DNA of 64,000 nucleotides from Mortierella alpina. Taxonomy: Eukaryota > Mortierellomycota > Mortierellomycetes > Mortierellales > Mortierellaceae. Each line of letters starts with the position of its first letter. Within the stretch, counting starts at the first letter, position 1. A model generated the notes under the pieces. The model was not told where the DNA came from. It made no database searches and saw only the letters and a program-made list of their open reading frames with translations. The stretch is from contig JANATF010000002.1 in NCBI GenBank assembly GCA_029449245.1, positions 1,426,001 to 1,490,000 on the forward strand, in the 5' to 3' direction. This document shows positions 19,906-30,453 of this stretch, piece by piece. The position numbers and the translations under genes are program-made.

Positions 19906-22735
19906 ATGGACCCACGACACCCCAGCCACGACGAGTACCCGCCGCGGGACAAGAGGCGGCGCTACGAGGTGAATCAAGCGGGGACAGCCAGCCAGGCATG
20001 GTCCGCATTGTTGGCCACTCCTGCATGCTTACACAAAGGACCCTTACTCCTGTTCTCTTGTTCGCCCAAATAGACCGAGGCTGTAAGCGATATCCCAACG
20101 AGAACAATCAAAAACAGCAGCATGCACCACAGCAGCCGCAGAGAAAGCATTGTGGTGCTTGACTCTGACGGTGATCAGCAGGAATACAGCGGATCGCGGA
20201 GCAAACGCAAAGACACTCGAGATCGGTCAACAGCAAGATACCGCTCCAGATCACGGGAAAGACATCGCGGGTCCAGGTATCACAGCAAGGTCCGTGACAG
20301 AGACAGGGATCGCGGTCGCAAGAGGGATAGAAACCGACGCCGCCGAAGAGACTATGAATCTAGTGACAGCGACAGCGACGACAGCCACCGTCGTACCAGA
20401 GGCCATAAGCGAGACATCCTTTTCACATCGGAGGAGGACCTAGACTCAACTGAGGAGGATAAGAGGGACCAAATTGTAGATCGACTCAAAGGTGTTCGTG
20501 CTCGATCCCGATCTCAAGGACGACTTCAAACACGGCAGATCATCAGCATGGGCCCTCCTCTCACGCGTCCAACGCGACACATGGACGGCAAGCCTCTCAA
20601 AGAAATGGAGGAGCAAGAGACCTTTTCACAGCAGGTCCTGGAGCGTGACGGAATTGCCATTTGGAGAGTAAGTAGAAGCCTTGTTCTGATCGCATGAACT
20701 TTTCAAGCTGCTTTCACGCTGACAAGCCCTTCCTACTCGTCTACCGCACATGTGCTTCTAGGCATGGTGCCTAGAGCAAAAGTTTGAGGATGGCGACTGG
20801 ATCACTCCCGAAAAGATGATAGCATATGTTGACTGCGAGATCACCTCGAGAGAGCTTAGCGCTATCCCTGCTCAATCTGTAGTGGGGTCGTTTGTCCGGC
20901 CAGTCTTGCGTCTCTGGGGCGACCAAACGGCCGGCAAGTTCAGCGTAGGATCATCAGACTCGGGTGAACATCGACTCCAGGAGTTCTCAGAGCAGATAAA
21001 GACACTAGCTACAAGTTCATCCGTCGATCTCTCAGCCTCGTCCTCATCACAGCCTTCGACTTTAAAATCTGGACTTGACAGGATGGAGGAGTCGGCCATT
21101 TCTGATCTCAAACGGGCGCAGCAGGACGCTAAAGCCAAAGGAGTTACAGGGATGCTCGTGGACCCGCTCCTCATCGTTCTTTTACAGGACCAAATTCGCT
21201 TCATCCAGGCACTTGTCGCTCCGGCTCTTCCTGCTCATTCAGGATCCGAACCATCTATGTCCGCTATTGCTCCCACTCCATCCCATCACCGTCTGTCATC
21301 TTCACCTGTAACTCCAAGGCCAACAGCCCGGTCAAAAAGCCATCCGTCACAAAAAAACAAATTTGCAAGGTTCCGGGCTGACAAAATCGAAGTGCCTATA
21401 TGGTACGGCAAGGATCGATTCAGCAAACTGAAGCCCACACATGTCTATCTTATGAACCCCAATGTCAAGACGATACAAGATGTGCTCTTGGAGTGGCTAG
21501 AAGGAGTCGATGGCGCACCTTCCATCCAGGAGCTGAACACCAAATATCGCGCGCAGTGGAGAGGCACCGATCCATCAGAGCAGAGGGTGTTGCACACTCG
21601 GAGCTGCATCGTTAGGGAATTCAAGCGGCTTGTCGTTGAGGGGGGTAACACCGAAAAGGATGCTTTGGAGCTGATGGAGCAAGCTGCATCAGGCCTACAG
21701 CTGCGGACTTATGCGGACAGACTTCGCACTAAATTCAACGAGCGAAAGCGAAACCAAGAGTTAGCTGATGCGTCCCGAGGCAGCAATATGCCCGTGAACA
21801 CTGGAGCTGGACCGCAACGGAGTGGCAACAGGAATCACAAACTCGACGAGGGCGACAAAAGCAGCGAAGACAATGTATCCGAATCGGGCAACACCGAGGA
21901 GAGCGATAAATCGCTTGATGAGAACAGCATAGCCGACTCCACCCCTAAAGCGGCTGCAAGACGTAACACTACCCAGACTGTCCTACGCGACGCTCGACGT
22001 TCAACCACGACGAAAGCCAAACGTCCCGTCTTCCCATTCCCGGTCAACGATCTGGAAAATGTGTCTGATATATGGCAGGAGTGGTACAAGGGCTGGAATG
22101 GCGATCAACCCCTCGGGAAATTGATCGAGCAGCACGGTCGAGTTTTCTACAGAGACCCGTTCTCACGGTACAAGCACATGTTTTACGCGAAGCAAAAGAT
22201 TGTCAGGACGTTGGACGAGCTAATCGAAGGCGGGCTCACGAAGGAAGAAGCCATTGATAAGATGGAATACTACCGGGAAGGCAAGAGGCCACAGACTCTG
22301 GCGGCATTGATACGGGATATAGACTGGACGAAACCGATGCCATCCAGCTATCAGCAATACTCCACTCTTCGGCAGCAAGTCGATACACAAGAGGGAACAC
22401 ATCAGCAACAGCTACCTGAGCAAGAACAACTGCAGCAAGAGCATCAGCCTCAGGAATTTCAACACCAGTTGCAGGATAATTTTCATCATGACGGCGGTTC
22501 CTTCCACGGGGCTCACGATGATAGCGACAAGTTTCCTGGATATGAAATGGACTTTAGCGCTGAACGGGCCGAGTTCAATTCCGTCTCCGATTCAACTCGT
22601 TCGTATGAGCAGGACAGATTCATGTCACCGCCCAGAATGGCTTTGTACGGCGAGCAGCCCGAGCTCGATGCCGTCTCCAGTACAGTTCCCCCCTGCGAAC
22701 AGGACATCCCCATGTCACTCCCCACGATGGACTAG
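19906..22735 (+). CDS. RS-rich protein with two GCR1_C-like domains (putative transcription regulator)
   Basis: Three exons, 19906-19968, 20074-20667 and 20762-22735, give 876 residues with phase-0 junctions. The short first exon (MDPRHPSHDEYPPRDKRRRYE) ends in a basic nuclear-localisation-like cluster. Residues about 50-130 are an Arg/Ser/Asp-rich tract typical of nuclear RNA-associated proteins. Two GCR1_C-like DNA-binding modules are visible at about 427-530 ('VPIWYGKDRFSKLKPTHVYLMNP', 'EWLEGVDGAPSIQELNTKYRAQWR') and 640-735 ('NVSDIWQEWYKGWNGDQPLGKLIEQHG', 'KQKIVRTLDELIEGG'). They are split here by a Ser/Asp/Glu-rich linker; the C-terminus is Gln-rich. In yeast, Gcr1 activates glycolytic and ribosomal-protein genes; this target set cannot be assumed here. 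The alternative ATG at 20122 would lose the NLS-like exon. Confidence 0.78.
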
Positions 22736-23056
22736 GTTACTGCTATCAAGCTGCACCATCTCAGTCTAATTGCTGGCAATTTCGCAGAGAACCAAGAGGA
22801 GGAGATACATCATGACTGACCAGGGTCTGTTCTCGTTTGCACCTGCCAACTCGCACATCTTAATCTAATTGCGTTGTACTATTAGGCAAAATAAATGCAG
22901 TCCGACTGTCAGACAACAGCAATGGAGTGTGGGGATACGGAGGGATGACAGACCGGCAGACTGTACGAGAGGTCACCTTTCGTCCCAATCATGTCGACAA
23001 AAACTTTGAAACTCAATGGCTCGATAAGAAATATGATACACACTACTCTTTCCCTA
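22736..23056. other. Convergent 3' intergenic region
   Basis: About 320 bp separate two converging genes. I see AATAAA-like words near 22888 but no further feature. Confidence 0.5.
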
Positions 23057-25230
23057 TTACTGCTCCTGCGTTGCATCGACCTCCTTCTTGGCCTTCTTTT
23101 CCGTCTTGTCGGCCACAACACCCTCTACCTCGGGTCTCTTTTTTACCAACTTCTCGCCAGTAGCGATAGCATCAACGACGGCCTCCTCAGCACCCTCGAG
23201 GCGCTGGTTCCGTTTTGTGAGCGCGGCCTCAACAACCAATTGCGCCTGATGTTTCTCCGCAGTGCGCTTGGGCTCGTTTCCGAACGTGTCGTGGAATGTC
23301 TTTGAGTGCTTTTCGAACGTGCCCTCCTTGATGCACTCTCGCACACGTTTGAAGAACAGACTAAACTGATGCATATTATGGCTGTCAAAAGTCAGAGAGT
23401 AAAGAGCGTGCAATATTAGTAAGCTTGTCACCATGAAGTCCATCATCGCACTCTAGCACTTTTTAGCACAATACTATCGCAGGTTTTTTCTCCAGCATAC
23501 CTCATCAGTAACACTGTTGCCAGCATCTCGTGCGTCTTTAACAGATGGTTGACGTACGCCCTCGTATGCCTGCCGCCGTGGCAGGCATAGCATTCACAAC
23601 CCTCCAGGATGGGTACGAATTGATCGCCGTGCTCGTCATCCCAGAGATTGATCCAACGATTATTCCTGCTGCTGCTCCTGTCGGCTGCACGGATAGATTC
23701 CGGAGAGGGGTTCTCTCCAAAGCAAAAAAGCGATGCCTTCCCGTCCTCAGTCAAATGATAGGGGTATGAAGTATCAAACAGGTCCACACCAAGCGCGATG
23801 ACCTTTAGCACGTCCTCTATCATATTTGTAGAGACAAAACTGGTAAGTACACTGCGCAAAAGTGTTCCCTGTTTTCCAACTTGCAGAAATACAAACATGC
23901 TGACAAAAGTCTGACAGTTGTACCTGGTGTCTGCATTCCATGGACCATCCTGGGCTTTTGTGACGGCAGGTGCTCCACCGACGTCTGCACCAGTTCCAAG
24001 ATCTGATCCATGTCGACCACCTCCGTCAAAGCACTCGTATCAATCACAAACCCATCCACACCTTCCCTCCTCGCAGTTTCCTGTGCACTCGTAATCCGCT
24101 CCGCATCGATATGGGAACCGAGCACATGAGCAAAAACGGCCACGTCCTTCCATGGTTCCGTCGCCATGGGCACAATCTCAATCGGGGCGTCGTCTGATTC
24201 TGCCACCTCTGACATCGTGTCCTTGCTAGATGCCTGCTGCTGCTCTGCGCCGCCTTCCTGTTGTTGTTGTTGTTGCTGTTGTTGCTGTTGTTGCTGCTGC
24301 TCCGCCATCATGGCAGCGGCAGCCCGCTTCTTTTCTTTCCGTTCTCTCCTCCGCTTCTTCTCCTCTTCAATCCGTCGATCTTCCATTCTCCCGTCCTGAC
24401 CTTCCCGCTCCAGTAAGATCTGATCCAGCCATTTAAGAGATCTCTCCACGCTCTTGCGCACACGCTTCTCTGCAGGAGCTTTTTGTTCTGGGTTCTTTGA
24501 CTTTTCGACGATAATATCCGCCATGGCGACCATGATATCTGGACGGTAATGACGAACGATCTGCAAATAATCGTCCACCGTCAACTGACGGACCCCCTTA
24601 GGCGTTGACAAAAGAGCGTAGCGATCTGTGTTGGGGCCTACGAGCTTTGAGGAGGCAGCAGCAGTAGCAGCAGCAGTAGCGTCGGAAGGGGAGGCGAACG
24701 CGGAGAAGGACGAATAATCGCGTAGATCGCACATGAGGATCAGATCCTGAAGGCGAAGGTACTCTGCAAGCGTGAATTTCGAACCGCTGTTGAAGGGAGA
24801 CGTCAATGGCCATTTTGAAAACGACGCCGGTTGGTCCGGATGCCTTTTTTTTTTCCGTTTGGGCAAAGTAGAAAGTCGTTTAGCGCTCACGTTAGACACA
24901 TTTTTTTTAGAAAAAAAAAAAAAAAATCACGCACACGGCTAACAAGTGTGATATTTCTCTTGGAGAAAAGGAGAGAGGGTCTTACAGAAGCTGCTCCAGA
25001 GAGACATTGATGCCTCCAAAGTCTTGCAGGCGCATATTGTCGGGGGTAAGGTGAGGCACGGAGCCCTTGGTGGAGAACATGAGGCAGCCAGGCGTTTCGA
25101 TCACTCGCTTCTTGTCCTGCTGAGCATCGCTGGGAGAAGCAATCGAAACAGTTCCATGTCGCACTGCTGCTGCCGAGGCTCCTGCTCCTGCTCCAGAACG
25201 GTGGAGGTCGAATGTAAAAGTGGTCGACAT
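23057..25230 (-). CDS. QTRT2: Queuine tRNA-ribosyltransferase accessory subunit 2
   Basis: Four exons, 25230-24986, 24786-23924, 23816-23501 and 23381-23057, give 582 residues in frame. The eukaryotic TGT enzyme swaps guanine-34 for queuine in tRNAs with GUN anticodons; this is the non-catalytic partner that pairs with QTRT1. Recognisable parts are the N-terminal 'TPGCLMFSTKGSVPHLTPDNMR', the 'GVDLFDTSYPYHLTEDGKA' strand and the zinc site 'CECYACHGGRHTRAYVNHLLKTHEMLA' with its final His. Human QTRT2 has about 415 residues; this one is longer because of a charged, coiled, glutamine-rich insertion (about residues 210-270) and a basic, Glu/Lys-rich C-terminal tail. The family is certain. The second-to-third exon junction uses an ATAG acceptor with little polypyrimidine, so it is the weakest splice. 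Confidence 0.9.
24257..24302 (-). repeat. CAA/CAG repeat coding polyglutamine in QTRT2
   Basis: About 14 consecutive CAA and CAG codons (minus strand) form a glutamine run inside the insertion of the QTRT2 gene, followed shortly by a second QQQ. The mixed CAA/CAG pattern argues against recent slippage of a pure repeat. Length is likely to vary between strains. Confidence 0.85.
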
Positions 25231-25412
25231 TGATAAGAAAATGTAGAAAAGCACAGGCGGAATGTGGACTGCAAGAGCCTGATCAGCTCAAAACGAGGTA
25301 CAGTAGGTGTGTTTGTGGCTTGTATTTTTGCAACCATGCAGGACATCGGCCATGTGTGGCCGACCACTATATATTTTTATATTTTCACGCTGAAGCTCGC
25401 ATCAAGCTGCAT

Positions 25413-26398
25413 TTAGTAGTCCGAGGGATCGTCTTCCTCTTCCTCGTCATCCTCTCCTCCAGGAGGTGCCTTGATATCGTTCGGATCATCATCTTCCTCG
25501 TACTGGGGTTCGCTTGTTTTCTCAGATTCGTGTCCTATCGTCACGGTGGTCGTTACGGTGGTGGGGGGAGCAGGGTCTTCGTGCGTCACATCCTTGTGCT
25601 TCTCATTGTTGGAGAGGTTGGGCTGCTCCGTCACAGCAGGAGGAGATGGTGGTGGAGGTGGTGTGACAGGGGTCTTTTCCGGAGCAGATCCCTCCAGCAA
25701 TGGACGGCATGTCTGATGACATTTATCATAGGTATCTGCGCACTCTCCCATGCTGTTTTTGGGGTCAAAGAGACATGCTTCCTCCGTGGTTAGACATGCT
25801 TCGGTGCAGGCCCTCTCTTCAGCAGCTATTTCAGAGTTGACAGAGATAGATACAAACTCGGTTAGATGTGTGCATTGAGACAGAGACACGGCTGTGCAAT
25901 AAGACATTTGGGGAAGTGTTGGGATGCGCAAGAGCACTATCTAAGCACTGGGGACAGAGGTGGGGACAGAGGTGGGAGGTTCCCTTGCAACTCGTTTGTG
26001 TGAACGGTATATGCCAGCTGCAGGAAATTAAAATGGAGCAACAGCGTTGGCCTCCATGGGCGTCTTGTCCAAGAGCTCAATGCACATTTTGTAGTGTTTC
26101 CGAACCTGCGTCTCGCAACTGCAGAACGATTGGCAGATCTCTGCGTGCAAGCTCGATAGTGTAGTGTCCCTCTACCCCTCTGTGCTAATGCAATAGTGTC
26201 GAGGACTGATGCATGTCTCGGGTAGGCCAGGAAATTCTGATTTCATCGAGTGGGCGTAAAAAGATATCGGGTCGGTCCAGTGGAGAATAAGAAAAGGGCC
26301 TTACTCTCTTCCAGGACAGCAGGTGCTGGTGCTGCGGAGGCAAGCAGGGCAAAGGCGAGGGCTATGGAGAAGGCAAGTGTCGACGAGTGCAGACGCAT
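25413..26398 (-). CDS. Secreted cysteine-rich protein with acidic Pro/Thr tail (middle exon uncertain)
   Basis: A signal-peptide exon starts at the ATG at 26398 (MRLHSSTLAFSIALAFALLA...) and ends at a GTAAGG donor at 26304. The last exon, 25825-25413, follows a CTAAC branch site and ATAG acceptor. It carries a Cys-rich block ('CTEACLTTEEACLFDP', 'CADTYDKCHQTC'), then a Pro-rich stretch and a very acidic end (EEEEDDPSDY). Between them, about 26155-26030 holds another Cys-rich reading ('EICQSFCSCETQVRKHYKMC') that runs to a TAA. To keep frame, that middle exon must use a poor donor near 26105, so either part of it is skipped or there are two overlapping genes. Family unknown; it is likely a wall or extracellular protein. 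Confidence 0.5.
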
Positions 26399-26704
26399 GT
26401 TGAATGTGGTGTTCGTGATGAGGATGTTGTTGTTGCGAGGCGTGTGAATGCAAGAAAGTGAGTGGCGGTGGTGTGTGCAGAGAGTGTGTGCAGAGAGAGA
26501 GTGTGTGAGAGAGTGAGATAGGGAAAACCAGCCGTTCAAGGACTTGGACACCTGATTTCGATTTTTTCTATTCTTGGCATGCGAAACGTGCGCCCACTCT
26601 TCCCAGCACGAACACGAAGAGCGTGGTGTCTTGTCTTTGATGTCTTTGATAAAGCGCTTTCTTTTTTGGTTGGTATGATAAATATCTATAGGAGCATTTC
26701 TGCA
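26399..26704. other. Intergenic region between two secreted-protein genes
   Basis: Promoter and leader of the minus-strand gene ending at 25413, with a GT/GA-rich run at 26460-26520 (C/T-rich on the coding strand). No gene is seen. Confidence 0.5.
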
Positions 26705-27756
26705 TTAAAGCATGGCCAGTGCGGCACCAGCGGCCATGACTGTGGCAACAACACCCCCGAGCGAGAAACCAAGAGCCTGGGCCGCGCTGTTGTTGGAACT
26801 ATCTTTTCTGGGGTCCGTGACGTTCACAGGCTTGAACGTAGATTCATCCGTGCCAAGAGTGACTTTGCAGCTGGTCTTGTACTGGTATTGCAGATCACCG
26901 TTCAACTTGGCACTGTCGAGCTTCTGAGCAAAGTTCAGGGAGAAAGTCGAAGGCGTCTTGGTGTAGTAGTTGGAAAAGATGTTGGCAACCTGCTGATTGC
27001 AGGCAGTGCAGAACGAAGTCGCGTTGGTATCCTTGGCCGACAGCATGGGGGTCACGTATTGAAGGTAACCATACAGGTCATCCTCGTTCTTGTTCGCATT
27101 AGGGAACTGGCCACGGGCAATCATTTCGTTGATCGACTCGACAACACAGGACGTCGAGTTCTTTGTGGTGTCTTGCAAGCATACAGCCTCGCGCTGAGCA
27201 GGCGACAAGTACCTATTGGGTAATGCGAACAAAGTTTGGACGTTATTTCACAAATTGACAGAAATTGTGCATACAATCGAGAGTGGAAAGGTGAGCAATC
27301 TAATTTCCCCCCTTCGTTTGTTTGCACCAAGTTATGAACTTGATTTGTGGGCGAGTGGTCTTCGGTGGTTCTCCGGGGTTGCAATATATTCGGGTGGCGG
27401 CAGACTTACCACATGTAGAGGGTGGCACCAAGGGTGTCCTGATTTTCGGGAATCATATCAGCAGCACAGTTGGTTTGGAGATCTTTGTAGACACCTGCGT
27501 ACTCCTCGGATGTGCACGCGGGCTGGGCACAGTAATCGGTCAGGGCCTTTTGCAGCTTGACGGTGTCGTGGTCATTGGCATGGGTCAATCCAGGAAAGCC
27601 CAGAGCGGTGTAGACTCTGCATCTGGACAAGCGATTGGTGGCTGCAGACAGGCTGGTGAGGTAGGTATTGCATCCAGCTGAGATCACAGCTTCGGAAGTC
27701 GAGGAGAGAGCAGTTGCGACAAGAGCAATGGCTGCGATGGTGGAGGAGATCTTCAT
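26705..27756 (-). CDS. GPI-anchored cysteine-rich surface protein
   Basis: Two exons, 27756-27410 and 27212-26705, give 284 residues; the 197-bp intron has GTAAGT and ATAG ends. Residues 1-22 are a signal peptide (MKISSTIAAIALVATALSSTS). The mature part has eight or more spaced cysteines, several N-glycosylation sites (NATS, NNS, NSTS), and ends in a hydrophobic tail after a small-residue site ('SSNNSAAQALG', then hydrophobic to the stop), a typical GPI-attachment signal. I do not recognise a named domain. It probably sits on the plasma membrane or wall. Its 5' flank is C/T-rich. Confidence 0.8.
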
Positions 27757-28703
27757 GGCTACGTGTGAGGTATGTGATCTGGCTAGTGGCCAAGTGGTCG
27801 GGCGTAGGAAGAAAGAAAGAAGGGAGGGACGAGGACGAGGGGAGCTGTAGAAGGTTGAGCAAGACAGAAAAGGTGTAAATGGAGGAGGATAGAAAGCGGA
27901 AACCAGGAACGCCTTTATATGCTCGTTTTACAGTTTGTGAGCCAAGAGCGTGATGTCTCATTTCAACTTTTAATAGAACGACTGCCGTCATCTCTGCTAC
28001 CGCTCATCCGGCCCACTTCAATGCCGCCAGCGAACAGACACACTGTGGTCATTGGATCAAGGCGGAGGAGTGAGGCAATTCAACATCGCTATGCACTGCA
28101 CCTTGTGGCGCTGTTATTTATACCTCTTGCCGGACAACACCCAATTCCCGAGATGTTACAAATTTTTCGACTTGTTGTATGCGGCCTTGTCACTCAACTT
28201 GGGCTGTTGCTCACATCTTGCCACCTCTTGGAGTTTTGGGTCTCGCGTCGATCTGTCACTTTGTTGATGCTAACGGATGACGAGAGTTGACGACCCCTCA
28301 CTACCCAAACGTTCAAATATACTGTAAATTGTGTTGTCGCATTTTCCTCCCACAGCACTAGAGTGGGATCCACGGCTCCAAGGTTCCCGAGAATAGAGTG
28401 CTAGTCTCATTCCTGCTTCTTAGGCCGTGCATTTTTTGATAAGGAACAACATTGTTTCGCAAAAATCCACTGCATGTGGCGGACATTCGCATCCTTGCAT
28501 TGTGAGCCTGCATAGTGCACACTCGCCACATGCACTCGCCACATGCAACAACGAGGAAGCCTTTTGGTCTTTACCAGAAGCTACAGTCATGACATGAGTG
28601 TGATTACAATAGTATGTGCAATACACCATGAACCGTACCGAGACATTGTTCAAGGGTTACGGTAGCCCCCCCCCTCCATCTCAGACACTGTCAGATCCAC
28701 TTC
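27757..28703. other. Gene-poor interval
   Basis: The first 200 bp are the promoter side of the GPI-protein gene. Further on I see only short frames without motifs, a duplicated 16-bp word 'CACTCGCCACATGCA' at 28521-28548, and a run of about nine C residues at 28666-28674. Confidence 0.45.
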
Positions 28704-28890
28704 CTATGAGTTTTGTTCATGCTGCACCAATACTGAAACTGTGGACTCCAATGTTCTAACGTCGAAAGCAAGATCGTGCTTATTCTCTAGCGCATGCGTG
28801 CTGCGCCATTCCGTCACCACAGCTAGCCTGCGTTTCAATGGTGTGTCCTTCACTGCCCTGGGACATGCATTTCTGAAGGACAGGAATGGT
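28704..28890 (-). pseudogene. Fragment duplicated from the last exon of the AIG1-like gene
   Basis: On the minus strand this segment reads '...VKDTPLKRRLAVVTEWRSTHALENK...' and ends in 'HEQNS'. The last exon of the AIG1-like gene (30454-30730) reads '...GRDALLKRRRAIVGDRDGTGALENK...' and ends in 'QEQKS'. DNA words such as TTATTCTCTAGCGCA, CTACGTTTCAATRG-like and TTTTGAAGGACA-like recur in order. The copy has the same orientation and lies about 1.7 kb further along the minus strand. It lacks the upstream membrane exons, so it is a non-functional partial duplicate. Confidence 0.7.
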
Positions 28891-29945
28891 TGAGAGCCGG
28901 TGAGCCAGAAGTGAGAAGTTATGGTGAGATCTATCAAAATGCGAAAAGAAAACGATTACGCCTTTTTCATGAGTGCAGGACCTTTCTGAAGGGAGGGATA
29001 GCCGTAGGGCAGGTCTCGAGTTGATCGCTGAAGGTCCTCAGGATTGGAACCATGTTCTGCCCGTAGCAACGACCTTGAGTAAGGTCCACAGTGATATCTC
29101 GATAGCAGTGTGCTTCTAGCCCGTATGATATCTCTCTTAGGACTCGCTTTCCGTGTTTTAACAAACACCCTTCGAGCCAGGGGACACGTTCAACAAGTCA
29201 TCGATTGCCCACCTCCTATCGCATGGCTGCCACAAACCACTTATTTATTGCATTGACTATTCCTGATTGCCCGTTTCTTGTGATATGCTTGATCCACGCC
29301 TCTATCCTTTTTTTCTCTCCCTCCTCCTTCTCCTCCCTCGCTTCCCTTTCCTCACTGTGAATCTTTCTATCTCTGCCTTCACCGAACTCAACTCATGTAG
29401 GAGCACCTAGGGCAGATGCCGGCTAGAAATGCATGAATAACTCGGGCAATTTCCATGTAGGACATAGCAGGGCGGTTTCCCGTCGAGATCGCTGCGGGTC
29501 GTTTGCGGTCAAGGAATGCAGGAGCAAACTCAAAGGCATCGACAGCAGCCAACAACCAAGTGATGGAAAGGGCAAGATACAATGATGGCGAAGGGTCAAC
29601 ATCATCCAGCAGCTCGGCTAATTCATGCGAAGATGGCCCCTTGGGTACTCCAGACCGGGCTGACCTCATATCTTCCTTCGCTCCCCTACTCTCGCCCTCC
29701 ACTATTTAACCAAGAGCTCGCCCCTCTCAACTTTTGATCACTAACCGACCAACAGCAGTACAACAAGATCCACCCCAAGCACTTCCTCAAGCACTTCCTC
29801 AAGCACTTCCTCAGGCGTATCCTCAAGCAACCCACCAAGCATTCACTCAAGCATCACTGCACGAGCCACCGCACGAGCAAGTCCATCACACCCGTCACAC
29901 GAGCGCTCCCGCTACCCTTTTTGAAACCACCCAAACGTTAAAATC
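28891..29945. other. Intergenic region upstream of the small secreted cysteine-rich gene
   Basis: No gene can be supported. A minus-strand frame at 29702-29388 (104 codons) has a single hydrophobic stretch but no recognised family. A C/T-rich segment at 29310-29375 and the last 200 bp probably form the promoter and leader of the gene at 29946. Confidence 0.4.
29771..29830 (+). repeat. 12-bp tandem repeat CAAGCACTTCCT
   Basis: Three near-perfect copies of CAAGCACTTCCT and two to three diverged copies (CAGGCGTATCCT, CAAGCATTCACT) run through 29776-29860. They lie in the presumed 5' leader of the secreted cysteine-rich gene, about 100 bp before its ATG. Confidence 0.8.
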
Positions 29946-30344
29946 ATGCACTTCACCAAAGCAGCGGCGACACTCGTGGTTCTTTCTTTGGCTTCAAGCC
30001 TTATAGCCGCTGATGGAGCCGTGAGATGCTGCCGATGCGTCTTTGGACTTTTCAGAAAGTATGACTCAACTTGTGAAGGCAATGTGATTCAATCTTGCAC
30101 GGTTGAGGATAAAACCGACTATTCTTCGCTGTATCTGGTGGACAGACCGACCTACTACTGCGAGAAGTTTCTGAGTTATGGAAATTACAACAAAGAGACC
30201 CAAACATGTGTCTCTGGAGCCCAAACCATGAGCCTGAATGTCTGTAAGCCCTTGAGCGCTCTTTACAGTGCTGACAAGTCCGGCCTGCATGCTAAAGCTT
30301 GGAAAATCATGTCTTGGTCGAGTTATTGTGATACACCTTGTTAA
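29946..30344 (+). CDS. Small secreted cysteine-rich protein
   Basis: A single exon of 132 residues. The N-terminus (MHFTKAAATLVVLSLASSLIAADG) is a clear signal peptide. The mature part of about 110 residues has ten cysteines, beginning with the block RCCRC and ending with CDTPC at the very C-terminus, an even number fitting disulfide bonding. No known domain is seen. Fungi use many such proteins at the cell surface or as effectors towards hosts, bacteria or nematodes; which applies cannot be read from sequence. The ATG follows a leader carrying a 12-bp tandem repeat. Confidence 0.75.
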   Translation: MHFTKAAATLVVLSLASSLIAADGAVRCCRCVFGLFRKYDSTCEGNVIQSCTVEDKTDYSSLYLVDRPTYYCEKFLSYGNYNKETQTCVSGAQTMSLNVCKPLSALYSADKSGLHAKAWKIMSWSSYCDTPC

Positions 30345-30453
30345 TAAAGGATGTAGTAGACTCATGATCCTCGATTCCCTGTTTCACTTCCAATACCTCA
30401 AATACAGCCTGGACATCTTTCTGATCAGCAGAAAAACGATCCCGGGTCGCCGC

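Noticed and set aside
19776-20162. Plus-strand frame running into the GCR1-like gene, with an ATG at 19864
   Set aside because: The exon starting at 19906 in another frame gives a basic NLS-like peptide and splices in phase to the RS-rich exon, which is a better model.
27919-28290. 123-codon plus-strand frame with hydrophobic segments
   Set aside because: No early ATG with good context and no recognisable domain; likely chance.
28521-28548. Repeat of CACTCGCCACATGCA considered as a possible CRISPR-like or regulatory array
   Set aside because: Only two adjacent copies with no spacer; a local tandem slip in eukaryotic DNA.
29388-29702. 104-codon minus-strand frame with one hydrophobic stretch
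   Set aside because: No recognised family, no splice partners, and it lies in the promoter region of the secreted cysteine-rich gene.
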